64,000 bases of DNA from Erythrocercus mccallii (lineage: Eukaryota; Chordata; Aves; Passeriformes; Dicruridae). Both the position numbers and the translations under genes were made by a program. Numbering within the stretch: the first letter of the stretch is position 1; each line of letters opens with the position of its first letter. The stretch is from contig VZRG01000007.1 in the NCBI GenBank assembly GCA_013397435.1, positions 1,501,281 to 1,565,280 on the forward strand, read 5' to 3'. The notes under the pieces are model-generated. The model saw nothing but the letters and a program-made list of their open reading frames with translations, made no database searches and had not been told where the DNA came from. Shown piece after piece: positions 12,300 to 25,188 of this stretch.

Positions 12300-13204
12300 T
12301 CAGTCCTTGTATGACAGGGTGACCTGCTCAGTGGATGAAGTAAAAGCTGTGGATGTTATCCACCTGGAATTTAGCAAAGCCCTTGACAGCCTTTCTGGCA
12401 GCATTCTTCTGCATAAACTGTCTGCTCATGGCTTGGACAGGTGCACTCTCTGCTGGGTAAAAAACTGTCTGGATGGCTGAGCCCAGAGAGTGGTGGTGAA
12501 TGGAGCTAAAGGCAGCTGGGGGACGGTCACAAGTGGTATATCCCAGGGGTCTGTGCTGGGGCTGTTTTTGTTCCCTGTCTTTACCCATCATCTGGAGGAG
12601 GGGAAGTTCTCTCAGGAAGTTTACGGGTGACTGAGTTGCAGGTAACTTCAAGTTGGATGTGACTCCAAGGAGTGTCAATCTGCTGGAGGGCAGGAAGGCT
12701 CTGCAGAGGGATGTGGACAGGCTGGAGAGATGGGTTGAAGCCAATGGTATGAGGGTCAACAAGGAAAAAGGTTGGCTCTTCTGGTCAACGAAGTTGGTGA
12801 AGGGTCTGATGAGGAGAGGCTGGGGGTGTTTAAACTGGAGAAAATTAGTTCAGAGGGCACCTTATCACTCTCTACAATTATCTGGAAGGAGGTTGTAGCC
12901 AGGTGGGGATTGGTCTTTTCTCCAAGTAACAAGTGATAGGACAAGAGAAAATGACCTGAAGTTGTGTCGGGGCAGTTTAGATCGGGTGTTAGGGAATTTC
13001 TTCACTGAAAGGGTTGCCAAACATTGGAACAGGCTGTCCAGGCATGTGGTTGAGTCACCATTCCTTGATGTATCCAAAAATCCCAAAGATGTGGTGCCTA
13101 GGGACATGGTTTAGTGGTAGACCTGGAAATGCTAAGTTAATGTTTCAACTCAATGATCTTAAAGGCCTTTTCCAAGCTAAGCGATTCTATGATTCCATTC
13201 TGTA
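12300..13204 (+). mobile_element. CR1 LINE with decayed RT region and internal deletion
   Basis: The longest CR1 in the window. From about 12340 the plus strand reads like the reverse transcriptase domain of CR1 ORF2: a 'VDVIHLEFSKALD' stretch (family form close to VDVVYLDFSKAFD), then 'LCWVKNWLDG'-like and 'VTSG.SQGSVLG'-like motifs. The catalytic F/YADD box near 12625 is broken, with an in-frame stop right after it. Near 12770 the text jumps from 'AACAAGGAAAAAGG' to 'CAACGAAGTTGGTGAAGGGTC', skipping several hundred bases present in full CR1. The remainder follows the normal 3' order: 'AGGAGGTTGTAGCCAGGTGGGG', 'AACATTGGAACAGGCTG', 'GGGACATGGTTTAGTGGT', ending GATTCTATGATTCC at about 13185-13198. 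It is dead. Open frames on both strands here (including 144 codons antisense at 12328-12762) are by-products. Confidence 0.93.
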
Positions 13205-14739
13205 ATGCAAATATCAAGAAGAAAATGTCTACTACAAATCACTAAATGTGGTTTAGAACAGTAATAATCCCTTCAAAAAATTTTCATTACAGCATTTAAT
13301 GACTGGCTCACTGGAACATTATAGACTTTCAACATCATATTGGTTCATTAGCTGTCAAATTGGCCAACAGTGCTGGCACTGACCAACCCTGTAATAATCT
13401 TTGGTTATCCTTTCCACATTATCCCTACAGAAGTCATTACTCTGAAGAAATGGTTATCATAAGTTGGAAATATATATTTAAAGTATATGCTTAAGGTTTG
13501 AACTGAAGCTTTGCTCATACATAGTAACAAAAATCTATCACACCTCCATTGCATTCCAGCAAGGGTAATTTGCAGCTGTGTAAAGACACAGCCTTTATTT
13601 TCACAGAGGTAACAGGATAATGAAACCTGATGCAATCAGCAGAAAGTTCGGCTATAGCTACAAGACCTGTTTAGGCTCTGCAAATGCTGACCCTCATATC
13701 CTGTCAGGAACACTGTCTTGCCATAATTACACTTTTATCAGTATTCAAGACAGCTAATTTAGATCCAAATCTGCTCTACAGAGGTATAAATTTTGGCTTG
13801 TGCAATGAGAACAATAAAAGTAACAATACGTAATATAAACACATATATAATAAAATTTAAAAATCATTTTAATTAAAACCAAGTAGAAATCACACCTGTA
13901 AAATTTTACCTAAGCAATCAAAAGTCCAATTATCTTTTATTTCAAATAAGTATGTTTTTGTTAATGGATAAAATATACTGTTCTTTTAATCAATATTAAA
14001 TGCCAAGGAAAACAGTAGGAATGTTGTCTTTTACCTAGGATGACAATTTTTTTATGGTAGCTTTCAGGAGAATGAATTCAGTTTTCAACCTACACAGTTA
14101 GCTCAATAGGAATATGCCACTAAATAAATAAATATTGTAAAATCATGTGTCTAGAAATGATCAAGGAAAGAAAGAAACAAACCCGGTTACAATTAAAAGG
14201 TGGGAAATGCTAGTTGCTAAGCCATGGAGTGATAGGTTTGAATGCATGGAAAATCAGAATTACACTAAAAAGGAACTAGAAACTTGTGGCTGAGCAGAAA
14301 ACCCCAAAACAGAAGAATGCTCAGAGGAGATAGCCAAGGACTTCTATAATTTTTCAGTGATTATTGGAACATTATAATTAAAGTACAAGTAAAGTCATAG
14401 GTCAGAACTTTTTCCTCTGAAAATGTTCTTGATGATGTCAACACTGGTGAACTTTATTATAGAAAGAAAACACCTGACCTCAGAACAAGGGCTATTGAGT
14501 TACCTCTTCTACGAAAATGTAATAAAAGGGCATTACTTGGTATAAAATGCTATTAATAGACTCCTTGCAATCTTTCCATATTGGTGGAACTAAAAAATGG
14601 AGACTTTGACCAGAGTTTAAAAATAATTCTGGAGGAATGGTGTTCCTATAATTAAACCTCTGAGGATAAGGAACAGGAGATGGATAAACTGTAACGAAAA
14701 AAAAGAACATTAGGGCAAATGAAAGGTGATTGTTTTGTT

Positions 14740-14772
14740 ACATCCATAATCTCTAACACATCCATAATCTCT
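14740..14772. repeat. Two-copy 18-bp tandem repeat
   Basis: ACATCCATAATCTCT occurs at 14740-14754 and again at 14758-14772, giving an 18-bp period. The copies are identical over 15 bp, so the duplication looks recent. Confidence 0.8.
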
Positions 14773-14803
14773 CTTAACACTAAGCAGCATGACCTCAAGA
14801 AGT

Positions 14804-14832
14804 TATATATATATATGCATGTATATATATAA
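14804..14832. repeat. TA microsatellite around a GCATG core
   Basis: A TA dinucleotide run is interrupted by ATGCATG and then continues as TA. The result is a near-perfect palindrome. Confidence 0.85.
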
Positions 14833-16904
14833 TGGTAAGGCAATTATCTCAGAGTTTTTAGAAGTAGTAAAGTGAATACAAATCTCTTGTCTACAAATTA
14901 TATCCAAACTAGTGATTTAGTTAGCACAGTGTCACTACTTTGGAAAAACAAAAATATGTTATACATATGACAGCAGTTTGTAATTTTAATATTTACACTT
15001 TTTGCACAATTTCTCTCATGCTCTATTTAAGGAATTCAACAAACTCAATAAGCTGTTGAAAATAGAACTGTAAGGTTATTGCTACAGCTTACAGCATATA
15101 CCAGAACAAATTTAATAAATGTTCCTTTGAAAGGATCTGGTTTTGGATGTGTCACTTGGGATTCTAACAGTCTTTTTAAGAATATGTCAAGTATTCTCAT
15201 GGCATGGTTTTCATGCAGTTTGATAACTGCATTCTCAAAATACTCTTTTTCAGTTCACACCAAACAAGGTCACACAGGAAGCTTGTTAGGATGACTTTAA
15301 GTGTTTCTAAGCATTATTACAAATATTTTAGACAGTATTAATAGAGTCAGTCTTAAGAAAGCCCTAGTACAAACACCTTGATTTTGAGATTTGGCAAACA
15401 ACTAAAATTCCTCCTTGTTTTAATTTGACAAGCAGCTGGCAAAAAGTTTTGGAAATGAGGAGACTTAAATAATTTTCTTTGAAATTGGTTAGGATTAACC
15501 CTAGCCTAGCCCTAAGTAAGAAAGCAGTTTTAAATTCTTCAGCTTGTGTGTCCCAAATTCCTAACCTCTTCTTAGACACATTCATTTAAACACTACCATT
15601 GAAACGTGCCCAAATGTTTTATCATCATCCTTTATTTTAACTTATCAACTAAAGCCGTAGGTTTTCTGTGCTCTACAACTAAAATTCAATGTGACCTGAT
15701 TTTGGCATCATAGTGTGGCCCCTCCAACAGAATCTTTGCTATTCTCAAGCCTCTTGACATTTGTCTGTTGTGGAGCTTGCTGGGCACAACCTTGCACAAC
15801 AGAGAGATGCCTTAGTGACTTCATCCAGAGGACAGACAGCAGACTTCCTAGGGCTGTGTGCAGCTTGGAAAATGTCAGTTGTCTGCGGTGGAAAGGTACA
15901 CAAGCCATGGGAAAGGTCAGGCAGCTATGATCCTGGATATACTGCCAATAAAAAATAAAAGTAAAGAATAATTTAAAAATTATTTTTGTATGCTACAAAT
16001 GAGTAAGATTTTAGCTCATTCTTTAATATAAAGCAATGTCATTTGCTTAGCATACCACTGCAGACAGTTTCAGAATACTAAATTAATTTCTGACTGATCT
16101 TTACTAGAAGATTTACAACTTACAAAAACCTGTGATCTGAAGGCTGATTTATAACTCACTGACACATAGCAAATAGATATTATTAAGATGCTTTTTGAAC
16201 ATGAAAGCATACTGCAAAAGAAGCCTCTTCAGACACAAATACAGAAGTTAGAACACACAATACTTTGCCATTACACAGCACTCCAGAGATTGCAGTAAGG
16301 TGACCCTTCTTAAAACATTAGTCATTGCAATAATGTACAAGCTGAAGATAAACTTGGCCAAGACCAAAAAAGATACTTAAAATAAAATAAATACATTTAA
16401 AAATCTGGATACTTAAGCTAAATACTCAATCCCCTAGAAAAAACTATTTCCCAAAACCAAGGAAGTAGACAACACTGTATCTAACTGAAAGATAAATACA
16501 AGTAAATGAAAAATAACATTCACTCAAATGGCAGATTGTTTTTGATCAAGAAGATTATATCTACCATGGATAAAAATTAACTGACAGCATACTAAGTAAA
16601 ATGCATGAGAGGTGTACTTTGGGGAAGATTCTCGCAGTCCAACAAAAAAATGACTTTGAGAATTACAAGTCAAGTTTAAAGTAAAATACTCGTAGTCATT
16701 TTATTGCCTTTACATTAATTTATGTGTGTTTCAGATAGGTATTTTGTATTACATTATGAAGGAAAAAAATAGTTGTCCTACAGACATTCTAAGTGTATTT
16801 TTATATACACATAAGAATTTGAAATTCAAGTGTTTGTTCAAAACCATTCTCCCAAAGGTAGTGTTCTGCTAAACTACTATAAATCAATTATTGATTTGTT
16901 AATT

Positions 16905-17542
16905 ATTATCAGCAACAAACCCCACAGTGGAGCAGGCTCCTGGCAGGACCTGTGGACTGTGGAGAGAGGAGCCCAGGCTGAAACAGGATTGCTGACAGGA
17001 CTTGTGACCCCATGGAAGGGACCCACTCTGGAACAGCTAATGAAAAACTGTAGCCTATGGGAAGGACTCACATTGGAGAAGTTTTTGGAGGACTGTCTCC
17101 CATGGAAGAGACCCCATACTTGAGCAGGGGAAAAGTGTGATGTATCCTTCCCCTGAGGAGGAAGGATCAGCAGAGGTGTGTGATTACCTGACCACAGGCC
17201 CTACTCCCTGTCCATATGTGTATGCTCCTGGGGAAGAAAAGGTAGAAAACTCATGAGTAAAGTTAAGCCCAGGAAGAAGGAAGGGATGGGGAAAGGTGAT
17301 TTTAAGGTTTGGTTTTACTGCTCATTATCCTACCGTGATTTTGATTGTAAACAAATTCAATTAAATTTCTCTAAGTCAAGCCTGTTTCACCCATGATGGT
17401 AATTGGTGAATGCTTTCTCCCTGCCCTTAATCTTAACCTATGACCCCTTCATTATATTTTCTCTCCTCTTTTCAGCTGACAAAGGGAGTGATAGAGTGGC
17501 TTTAGTGGGCAGCTGGCATTAAGCCAGGGTCAATCCATCACA
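16905..17542 (+). mobile_element. Avian endogenous-retrovirus LTR-like segment
   Basis: A GC-richer island in AT-rich DNA. It shows repeated '(T/C)CCATGGAAG(G/A)GACCC' style units between about 16985 and 17125, then 'CCCCTGAGGAGGAAGGA', 'GCCCAGGAAGAAGGAAGGGATG' near 17268, 'TCATTATCCTACCGTGATTTTGATTG' near 17323 and an 'ATTAAATTTCTC' stretch in the position of a polyadenylation region. After that come 'CCCATGATGGTAATTGGTGA' near 17390 and the ending 'AGCCAGGGTCAATCCATCACA'. This order and the CA terminus match an LTR family I know from many bird genomes. I think it is ERVL or a related class, but that is uncertain. The 5' boundary is vague and no coding region is attached. It could be a solo or truncated LTR. 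The open frame at 16830-17123 starts at GTG and lies within it. Confidence 0.7.
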
Positions 17543-19728
17543 AAATTGAAATCAGTATGACTTCCATAAAAAACACCTCTGATTTATGTCATGGTAAAGA
17601 GGAGTAATCCAGCTCTAATCTCTTTAATTTCTTTAATGGAAGTCCATGTGAAAAAATAATTATTGCTAATTTCTTTTACTATTCTAGCTATTTTCTGGCT
17701 TATTTTAAGTGACTATGAAGTACAGAATGTCTGGCTAATTAAAACAGTCAAACAAATGAGCACTGTAATCCTTACTTGTCTATATTTTTCTGCTCCTGTT
17801 TGCATCAAGCTATCAGGACTTGGTACATGATACTTACATCAGGTGTTTAAGCTTATATTTGTTTCAAAGCGCTTACTTCTGGGTCTTAAAGTTAAGCAAA
17901 GACTTATGGAAATGGAGCTTTACTTTTAACCATTTCATAACATTCCATTTTAGAGGAGGCTTTTCTATTTGAAATTCTTACTGGACACAGGGCATATTCC
18001 ATATTCCTTAGAGTGATGTAATATATCAATTATCAATATACCTTTTGTCACCAAATTAAAGAAATAAGAAATTGATAGTAGTAGAAATGTTTTTTAAATG
18101 TTCTCCTTCAAGAAAGTCCTTACCACTTCTTGTTTGTGATGTTTAAAATATTTCACCTGCATGCATGCAACATCTTAGAATTACTGTTTAAGGACACTTT
18201 TGAAAGCTCTTGTTATGCTTCTGATGACACTGCATCACAGAAATTAGAAAAGATAAAGATTAGGCTAAATAATAATTATCCATTATTAATCTATGAGCAA
18301 ACAGTGTAAGTCAGCAGTATTACCACAATAATTGGGAAAATAATTACCAACACTAGAGATAAGGCAGAAAGTTACCCAGGACTGCAGCATTAAAATTTTA
18401 CTTGCCCTTCAGGAGATCTCCTACCCAGAAGGATAAAACGCATTGAGTTAGTGCTTGCTTTTGGTAAAAAAATACAAACCAAACACTCCCCTGCTTCCCT
18501 CCAAAACCAAAGGAAAACACTGCCAAAAAACCTAATAAAGTAAATAAACAATACACCCAATGAGAGGGATTGAAAAGTAAGGCTCCAGAACTTGTAGCTC
18601 TGAATGACTTTTCATGCTCTGTTTGGTTTTTACTTCATATGATATTAAATTCTATGTACAATAGTGTCCTTAAAATGCTTAAGCTGGGCCATCAGTTGCT
18701 ATAAGTTCCTGAAATCCCTACCATCTTCTTAAACCCTGAATCCCACACCACGCTTGTTATTTCCTCTCCTCTTAGAGACTGAGATAGGGGCTCAACCTAA
18801 AACCTGTTGATAAACACTGAAAGGGGGATTTGCTGTCCCCTCAATTCATATCGCTTATCTTTTGGGACATATCTGAGATTTGTTCTGTAGCAGTGGTTTT
18901 ATCATTTCTTGCAAAGATCCCCACTGGTGTGCCTTGTCAGTGATCCAAGGTTTGTGCAGCAAGCACTCAATTCTCTGCCACTTAGAAAAATTAGATAATC
19001 TACTGATTGGATAGTCTGCTTGATCCATAAACTGTGTCATAATACTTTAGCAGGAAAAGCAGCCTTTTCTTATAGGGGTTGACTTCTTTGTCTCCTTTAA
19101 CTTTTCTGAAGTTTTGATTGATAGTCTTTGCTCAGATAGGCAAGAATGTGAACTCAATAAGGAGTAGAAAATTCAATGGCAGTTTGAATGAAACCTCCAA
19201 CTTGTTTGCCATTGCTGACTTCAAACAAAAAGCTTTTTGTAGAAGACATATCCTGGAAACAAAATGAATCACATACCATGTTCTCTGGACAGTCTAAGGT
19301 ATCTTGATATTTACCATTAATAGAGCAGTATGGGAGTGTCTGAGTGCACCTCCTTGATCAAAAATTGTTCTATGTAAAAGTTAAAAGAACCTAAAAATCT
19401 GCTTATCCTTGTAAAATCACATTCAAACCACAAAGACAACACTGCTCAAGACTGCTTCTGTTTAATATTTGAGAGATTATAAATTATTCAAAACATCTAT
19501 TTTTTTTCCCAAGATGTGCCCTTCAAGTTTCTTTTTAAAATCCATTTTTAATGGAGATTAATTCCTTTATTTCTTGCCATAGTTTTCTTATTATGTACTT
19601 GAAATTCTGATTTTATCTGGCATGGTATCAAGAGCTTGATCATTAAAATCCTCACTAAGCAGGAGTTAGTAACTATCTGCATAGCAGTAAATTTATTTTT
19701 AGGTACTATTTGGGATTTTCAGAAAACT
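17543..19728. other. Unique AT-rich region, no gene seen
   Basis: No recognised repeat and no exon-like structure. A palindromic GCATGCATGC-type site lies near 18160. The only open frame (18855-19040, minus) is short and featureless. Confidence 0.55.
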
Positions 19729-19815
19729 GAATCACAGAATAACAAAGGATGGAATAGAGGAACCTCAGAATGACTACTTGTCCAACTCTTCACTCAAATC
19801 AGGGTCAATTTTGTT
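19729..19815 (-). mobile_element. Short CR1 3' tail, strongly diverged
   Basis: GAATCACAGAATAAC followed by 'GGATGGAATAGAGGAACCTCAG', 'CTTGTCCAACTCTTCACTCAAA' and 'CAGGGTCAA' matches the reverse complement of the CR1 3' end. Fewer than 100 bases are recognisable. Confidence 0.7.
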
Positions 19816-22800
19816 TAGATCTCATAATTTTTATTAATATGTCTAACTTCTTCCTCAGAAGCATGAAATCTAGAACTGAGCACTTAAAAACCTGGGCAAT
19901 ATACTTCCATTTATTGAACTTAAGTATTAATGAGGCAATTTTTGTTTGACCTGAAATGTACAGCTTTAACACATGAGCACTGAAACACAAAGTAGATGCA
20001 AAATATATGGAAGTAGATTAAACTCAAAGAGAAGGATTCAGTTTTGTTAAAAGATGTGCTCTCTCTGACTGTTAGAAACCAAACAAAGCATACTAACACC
20101 ACTGGTAAATGGAAATGAAAGAAAACTTGACTTGTTGCATGATTTTTTTTCTCACAGTTGCATATATTTTTCTCACATTAGGACCAAAAATTATTTTAAG
20201 TGAACTTTGTTCCCTCTTGATGTTGCTAGCCTGAACAGAATTGATGTAATCTCTCTTTGTTGTACATCTTACCACTTTTCTCTTTTCCAATTTTGAAAAA
20301 AACCCAAAACACCATTGCAGTATTACAACTGTTGCTTGAGTTGGAAGCGAAAAAAAAACTAAACAAGAAAAATATATGTTCAGTTCTTACTTTTCATAGT
20401 TGTCAAGTAGGATAGCTTCTAAATAGGAAGAAGGAGAGCTGAATAAAAACCTCTCTCAGAAAGATTCAGAGTTATTTCCTTTACAAACAGAATACAATAT
20501 CCCAAAATAAGCACATGCCTCTCCTCCCCTGAAAAAACCCCAAAAAATTAACCAAAGAAAAACACCCCAACCTTTAAATAACAGTAACCAGAGACATCAC
20601 TCTAAACACCTCAAAGGCTTAAATATCTCCATTTTAAGAAACCTGAATAGAATTTGGTTTGGAAATCAAGCTGTCCTTACAAATCTTGCATTTAGTACCT
20701 CTCTCTTTTCCTATATACAAGAAAGTCACCAAAGTTATGTCAAAACGGATTTACATGATCAAAAGCCTCATGATGATAATGTTTTGCTAGTAAAGTGCTA
20801 CCACTTGAAATAACACCAAAAGCTTTCAAGTGACACATTTCTTTTTCTACACTTCCTTCCTGTTAATGCTAATTTACTAGAACAAGCAATTATCCAATTA
20901 TCTTCACATTTAAATTACCTAAATGTTCATGTTGTAATTGCATTCATTAGTTACTGAAATTGCACCTGCAAATGCTATATCACAAATATAACTATGAAAC
21001 ATTTATGTTGTTTTTCTGTAATGGATATTTAATAATTTAATTTCATTATTAATACTTCTTAGTATTGTTGTAAGCAGCTTTGTAAAAATACTCTTTTCTG
21101 AAGAGATTAATTTTATTTGTGAAGGAAAGCAACCCTATTATTAGGGGTTTTTTTCCCTGTCTTATTGAGTGACAAAGTAATATGGTAATACTTCTATCAA
21201 CAACAGTTGACTTCTGCCAATGGGCTGCTACACTTCCATGTAGCAACTGTATGAAGAGCAAGAGCAACTAGCAGCAACCACCTTAAAAATAAATTTTGTG
21301 GAGTTGAGTTTTAATGTCTGTTTTCAGCACAGAATGAGTCTTTTTCTTACTAAAGTCTGTCTACTTCTCTATGGGAGCACATAGAGTTTGAAACCATAGT
21401 ATTGCTTTTCTGTTACTGGTCCCCCTTCTGGGAGAATTTAGGAAAGGAAAAGAAAGTGTGTTAAAAAAATTGTCACATTAAAAGTGAGTTAATAGGTATG
21501 TGCCTATGCAGCATATATAAAATCTTCTTTGAAGTGTAAAATTCTCACTGAACTGGTTTCACTGGTTGGGAATTTTTGTTTATTGGTTGGGTTGGGGGTT
21601 TTTTTGGCAAAAAACCTCACCAAACTATATCTGAAGATAAATTAGTGAAATATCTAGTATGAAGATAATTTACATGCAAATTGAATGACCTTGCAAGTAT
21701 ACAAATTCAAAATTTCTCTAACAGTTTAACAAAAGGTAGAAATAATTTAAAACTAAAGTACAAATAAAAGAAAGTAGCCTCATCCCAAAGAAAAAACTGT
21801 CTTCTGATCTCACTTTAAAAATATGAATTGGTAGCAGTTTTGACAAATTCAATGGCACAAGCCTATGCAGTACGATACATTTTGCTGCTTAGTGAGAAAC
21901 CAGTTTCAACTGACTTCCTTCCCCCCTTCTAGTTCCACTGCACAGAAACAACAATTGTCTAAAAACAAAACCAAAAAACAGACAGCTACTGAAAAAGAAC
22001 TCTCCACTGTTAAAGAGGCATGATATTTTTCAAAAGCATTTCTGGAATTGAAATTCTATGTGTTTTGACACTGATGATCTACTTAATCATACAGCAGTCT
22101 GACACACCATGAAACATCTACTTTCCAAAACCCAGATGGACATTTAAAGCTGATTTTTTTTTCTCCTATACCCTGTGTATCAAGATGAATTGGCTGCCTG
22201 CTACAATTATCTAAAGGCCCTTACTGCACTGACTACACATCAGAGAAGGCCCACACTGAACTCAGCCTTACCTGATAGAGTGTTTCATTTCTACAGAGGA
22301 AATGGGAGTGGGATTGTACATTGGCTGCTTCAATTAAACGGGCTCCATTGTCTTCATAACTTCCAGCAAGAGCATTTAATCTCAGTCATACGAGAGCCTT
22401 TAGGGCTTGCAGATGTTCAAAGAAAACATGTGTACTAAGGCAGGATTTCAAACGAGTTTAAAATCCTAACTGTTTAATTTCAACTGCCATTATGCTCACT
22501 GTATTTTTACTTCAAACCTTTTGGACTGTTCTACTTCCCCACTATGTTCAATTCTCTACTTCCTCATAAAACTAAGTCCTATTTATGCAAATAAAAAAAC
22601 CCTAAGATTTTATCCTTAGTTTAGGATTCTCAGATTAAAAGGATGGATAGTCAAAGGTGTGCCACAGGATGTCTGGTAACAAAACAACTCTGAAGAAGTT
22701 GAGGATATTTACCAAAAGTGAAATTGCAGAGCTTCACTCTTGGCATTCTTCATGGGACAGAGTTACTCCTGATTCATTCCCATATAAATAGAAGGGAGGT

Positions 22801-25188
22801 GAAGAATTGTATTAGCACCTGACCTAGTTTTCCATAAGGCTCTAGCTATTACACATTAGAGCAGGAACAAGAAATGAGCACTGCTGAGATACAATGAAAA
22901 TTCTTCTGTACTATTGACTTCAAGCACAGCCCGGGAATATTTCTTGGTACCAGATATGATCATCTAGACCATTTCAGCTAGCACTTGAACCAAACAATTC
23001 CTAACACACTTTGGCAGCTGGAAGAGTCCAGATGACATTAGTTGCAAAGATGAAGGATATTTCATGCCAGAACTCATCAGTGCCAAGCAATCCATCCAGG
23101 TGTTTGCTAAATCAGGAAAGGCATGGCCTTAAAGGACCTGATTCTTTGGACTGCTTTTGGAATAGCAAACAATCTGGTTTCTATGTGCTTCTTATCACTA
23201 TCATAAACTACAGAAAATCCATGGGAGTAAAAGAACCTAAAATATTTGTTGAATCATTCTAAATATGAAAAAAATCAGCCATCACTAAACTTTAACAAAG
23301 GAATTGTCATATGGCATATCTATAGACATGACTACTCCTTACATTAGTATGGTATTAAAAAATCTCAAACAATGGGACATGGCAACTCAGTTTAGGAATT
23401 CAGCACTTCCAGGTGAGAACAGGATAATAGTGAACAGATGAACCAGACCTTCAGTAAAGCATGTGCTTTATGCAACTCTAGTGTTTCTGTTTTGCAGCTA
23501 GATTTCTTTTTCATTAAGAACTTCACCATACTGCACCACTGAGAAGCCTACTCAACCTCTACAATTTTTTTAGCTCTACTAAGCTTAGCCAGAAATCAAT
23601 AAGAAAAAGAAAACTATCAGCAACAAGCCCTTGATGTAAGAAACCCACTCCTCCTTGTATACTCCACCCACAAAAAACCGAGCAAACTAGATTAAAAAAA
23701 AACCAAAATCACCCTGAAAAACAAAGCCCAAAAAACTTCAAAAGGAATAGGAACAGCTAGAAAGGAAATACATAGCTGGTTAGCACTATCCAATATGGAG
23801 TAGTTTTTTCTTCTGAAAACAATATATAGGCAATGAAATCCTTCATGAGATCATGAAAAAAAATTTCAGAAGACCATAACTACTATCCAAATGAAAGAAA
23901 CAAATTAACTGAAGCAAGGTGATCGCCTTTTGGTTTGTAAGAGGAATGCATCTCAATAAAAGTAAGTTTATAAATGTATTTCGTTATAATAACTACACAG
24001 GCTTAAGCCTAAGAAAGATCAGAAAACTCTTTGGAAATATAATGACAAATATGGACAAATCTGAACTTTTGTTTCGCTGAATTTTGAAGTGTCTCTGTCC
24101 CTTGCTGGTATGTGGTTTCTGTCAATATAGCAGGCCTTAAATGGTCAAAAGAAGATAAATAATTTTTTGCCATAAACCCAGTTTCACACCCAAGTCTGAT
24201 AAGAACCTTAAAACAAAAGATTTCCTCCTGAGAATCAAAAAGGTGTGGTCCTTAGGAAGTGTTATCAGAAACTATGAAAAATGTGATTTTCTTCTTTGCA
24301 AAAACAAGTTTCTGGTAGAGATTCCCACTGAAACAGGAAAGAGTGGCTGCTTCAGCACAGGTGGGTTCTGGGCATTGCTGGGTATGCAGCAAACCAATGG
24401 AACCGGGTGTCTACTGTCTCTTCCTCACCTTCCCAAGGTAGCTGCATATTACCATGGCTTTCCTTAAAGATGATGCAAATTTAAAGATGAAGTTGAAGGA
24501 AGATTCAAGTGCAGACAGACTGTTTTGAGAACTAAAATAATTCTCATTTCACACATGATAGGTTGCCAGACACTGTAGTGCTCACACTGATGAAGAGATT
24601 GCTGTTCCTACTAAAATGTGATGAAACTAAAAGTTTATCTCCAACACCAGACTGAACACAGAACAGAGTTCAAGATAAACACTCCTGATGTGCAGGATTT
24701 TTCACTTCAAGAACAAAGATAGTTAAAACTTGGCTGTATATGCACTGAGAGTATGCACATATATGTGCTAAAGGTGTTATTAAGGCAAACTCACAAAAAT
24801 TACTAGCATTTGAAAATACTAAAGTGGTTAAAAACTTCATTGAAATCTAAAAAAGGGTTATCTTTTTCATTGAAATAAGATCTAGAAAGAAACTACTATG
24901 TTTTGCTTCAAACTGATACTGCAGCCAAATGTACAGATAATCTTACCCCAGCTAACATTCCCCCGCCAAAAAAACCCAAAATCCCAAATAGCCCTCTCCC
25001 CAAAAACTCATACTTCCTTGAAATGCTAACAGACAACCCTGTGAAAATACCAGCTTGCTATTGATCACAAAAAAAATAAAAATAAATCCAGCACAATCGA
25101 ATTATTCGCAATTAGTAGGAAAGAAACAGACAAGGCAGAAAATCCTTTTCTTTTCTCAGTATATAAATAAGGCACTCATTTCAGTAAC
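19816..25188. other. Long unique region, no gene seen
   Basis: About 5.4 kb without recognised young transposons. Several A-rich, CCCAAA-type low-complexity patches occur (20525-20580, 23690-23750, 24960-25010). A segment at 22170-22440 has balanced composition and an 87-codon frame from GTG with no recognised domain; it could be conserved non-coding DNA. No gene is supported. Confidence 0.5.

Larger units (their letters stand above)
13205..16904. other. Unique AT-rich region, no gene seen
   Basis: Contains an 18-bp tandem duplication (14740) and a TA microsatellite (14804). A GC-richer patch at 15700-15960 is followed by AATAAA-like A-rich sequence. Its best open frame starts at GTG and no domain is recognised. 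No supported gene. Confidence 0.5.

Noticed and set aside
12328..12762. 144-codon minus-strand open frame
   Set aside because: It is exactly antisense to the reverse transcriptase region of the plus-strand CR1 at 12300-13204.
15715..15930. Frame resembling a small secreted protein (hydrophobic start, several cysteines), followed by AATAAA
   Set aside because: The frame begins at GTG, with no ATG until near its end, so the apparent signal peptide would not be translated in a vertebrate. Antisense frames overlap it.
16830..17123. 97-codon plus-strand frame
   Set aside because: Starts at GTG and lies mostly inside the LTR-like segment; its repeated Trp/Gly/Leu units come from the LTR's short repeats.
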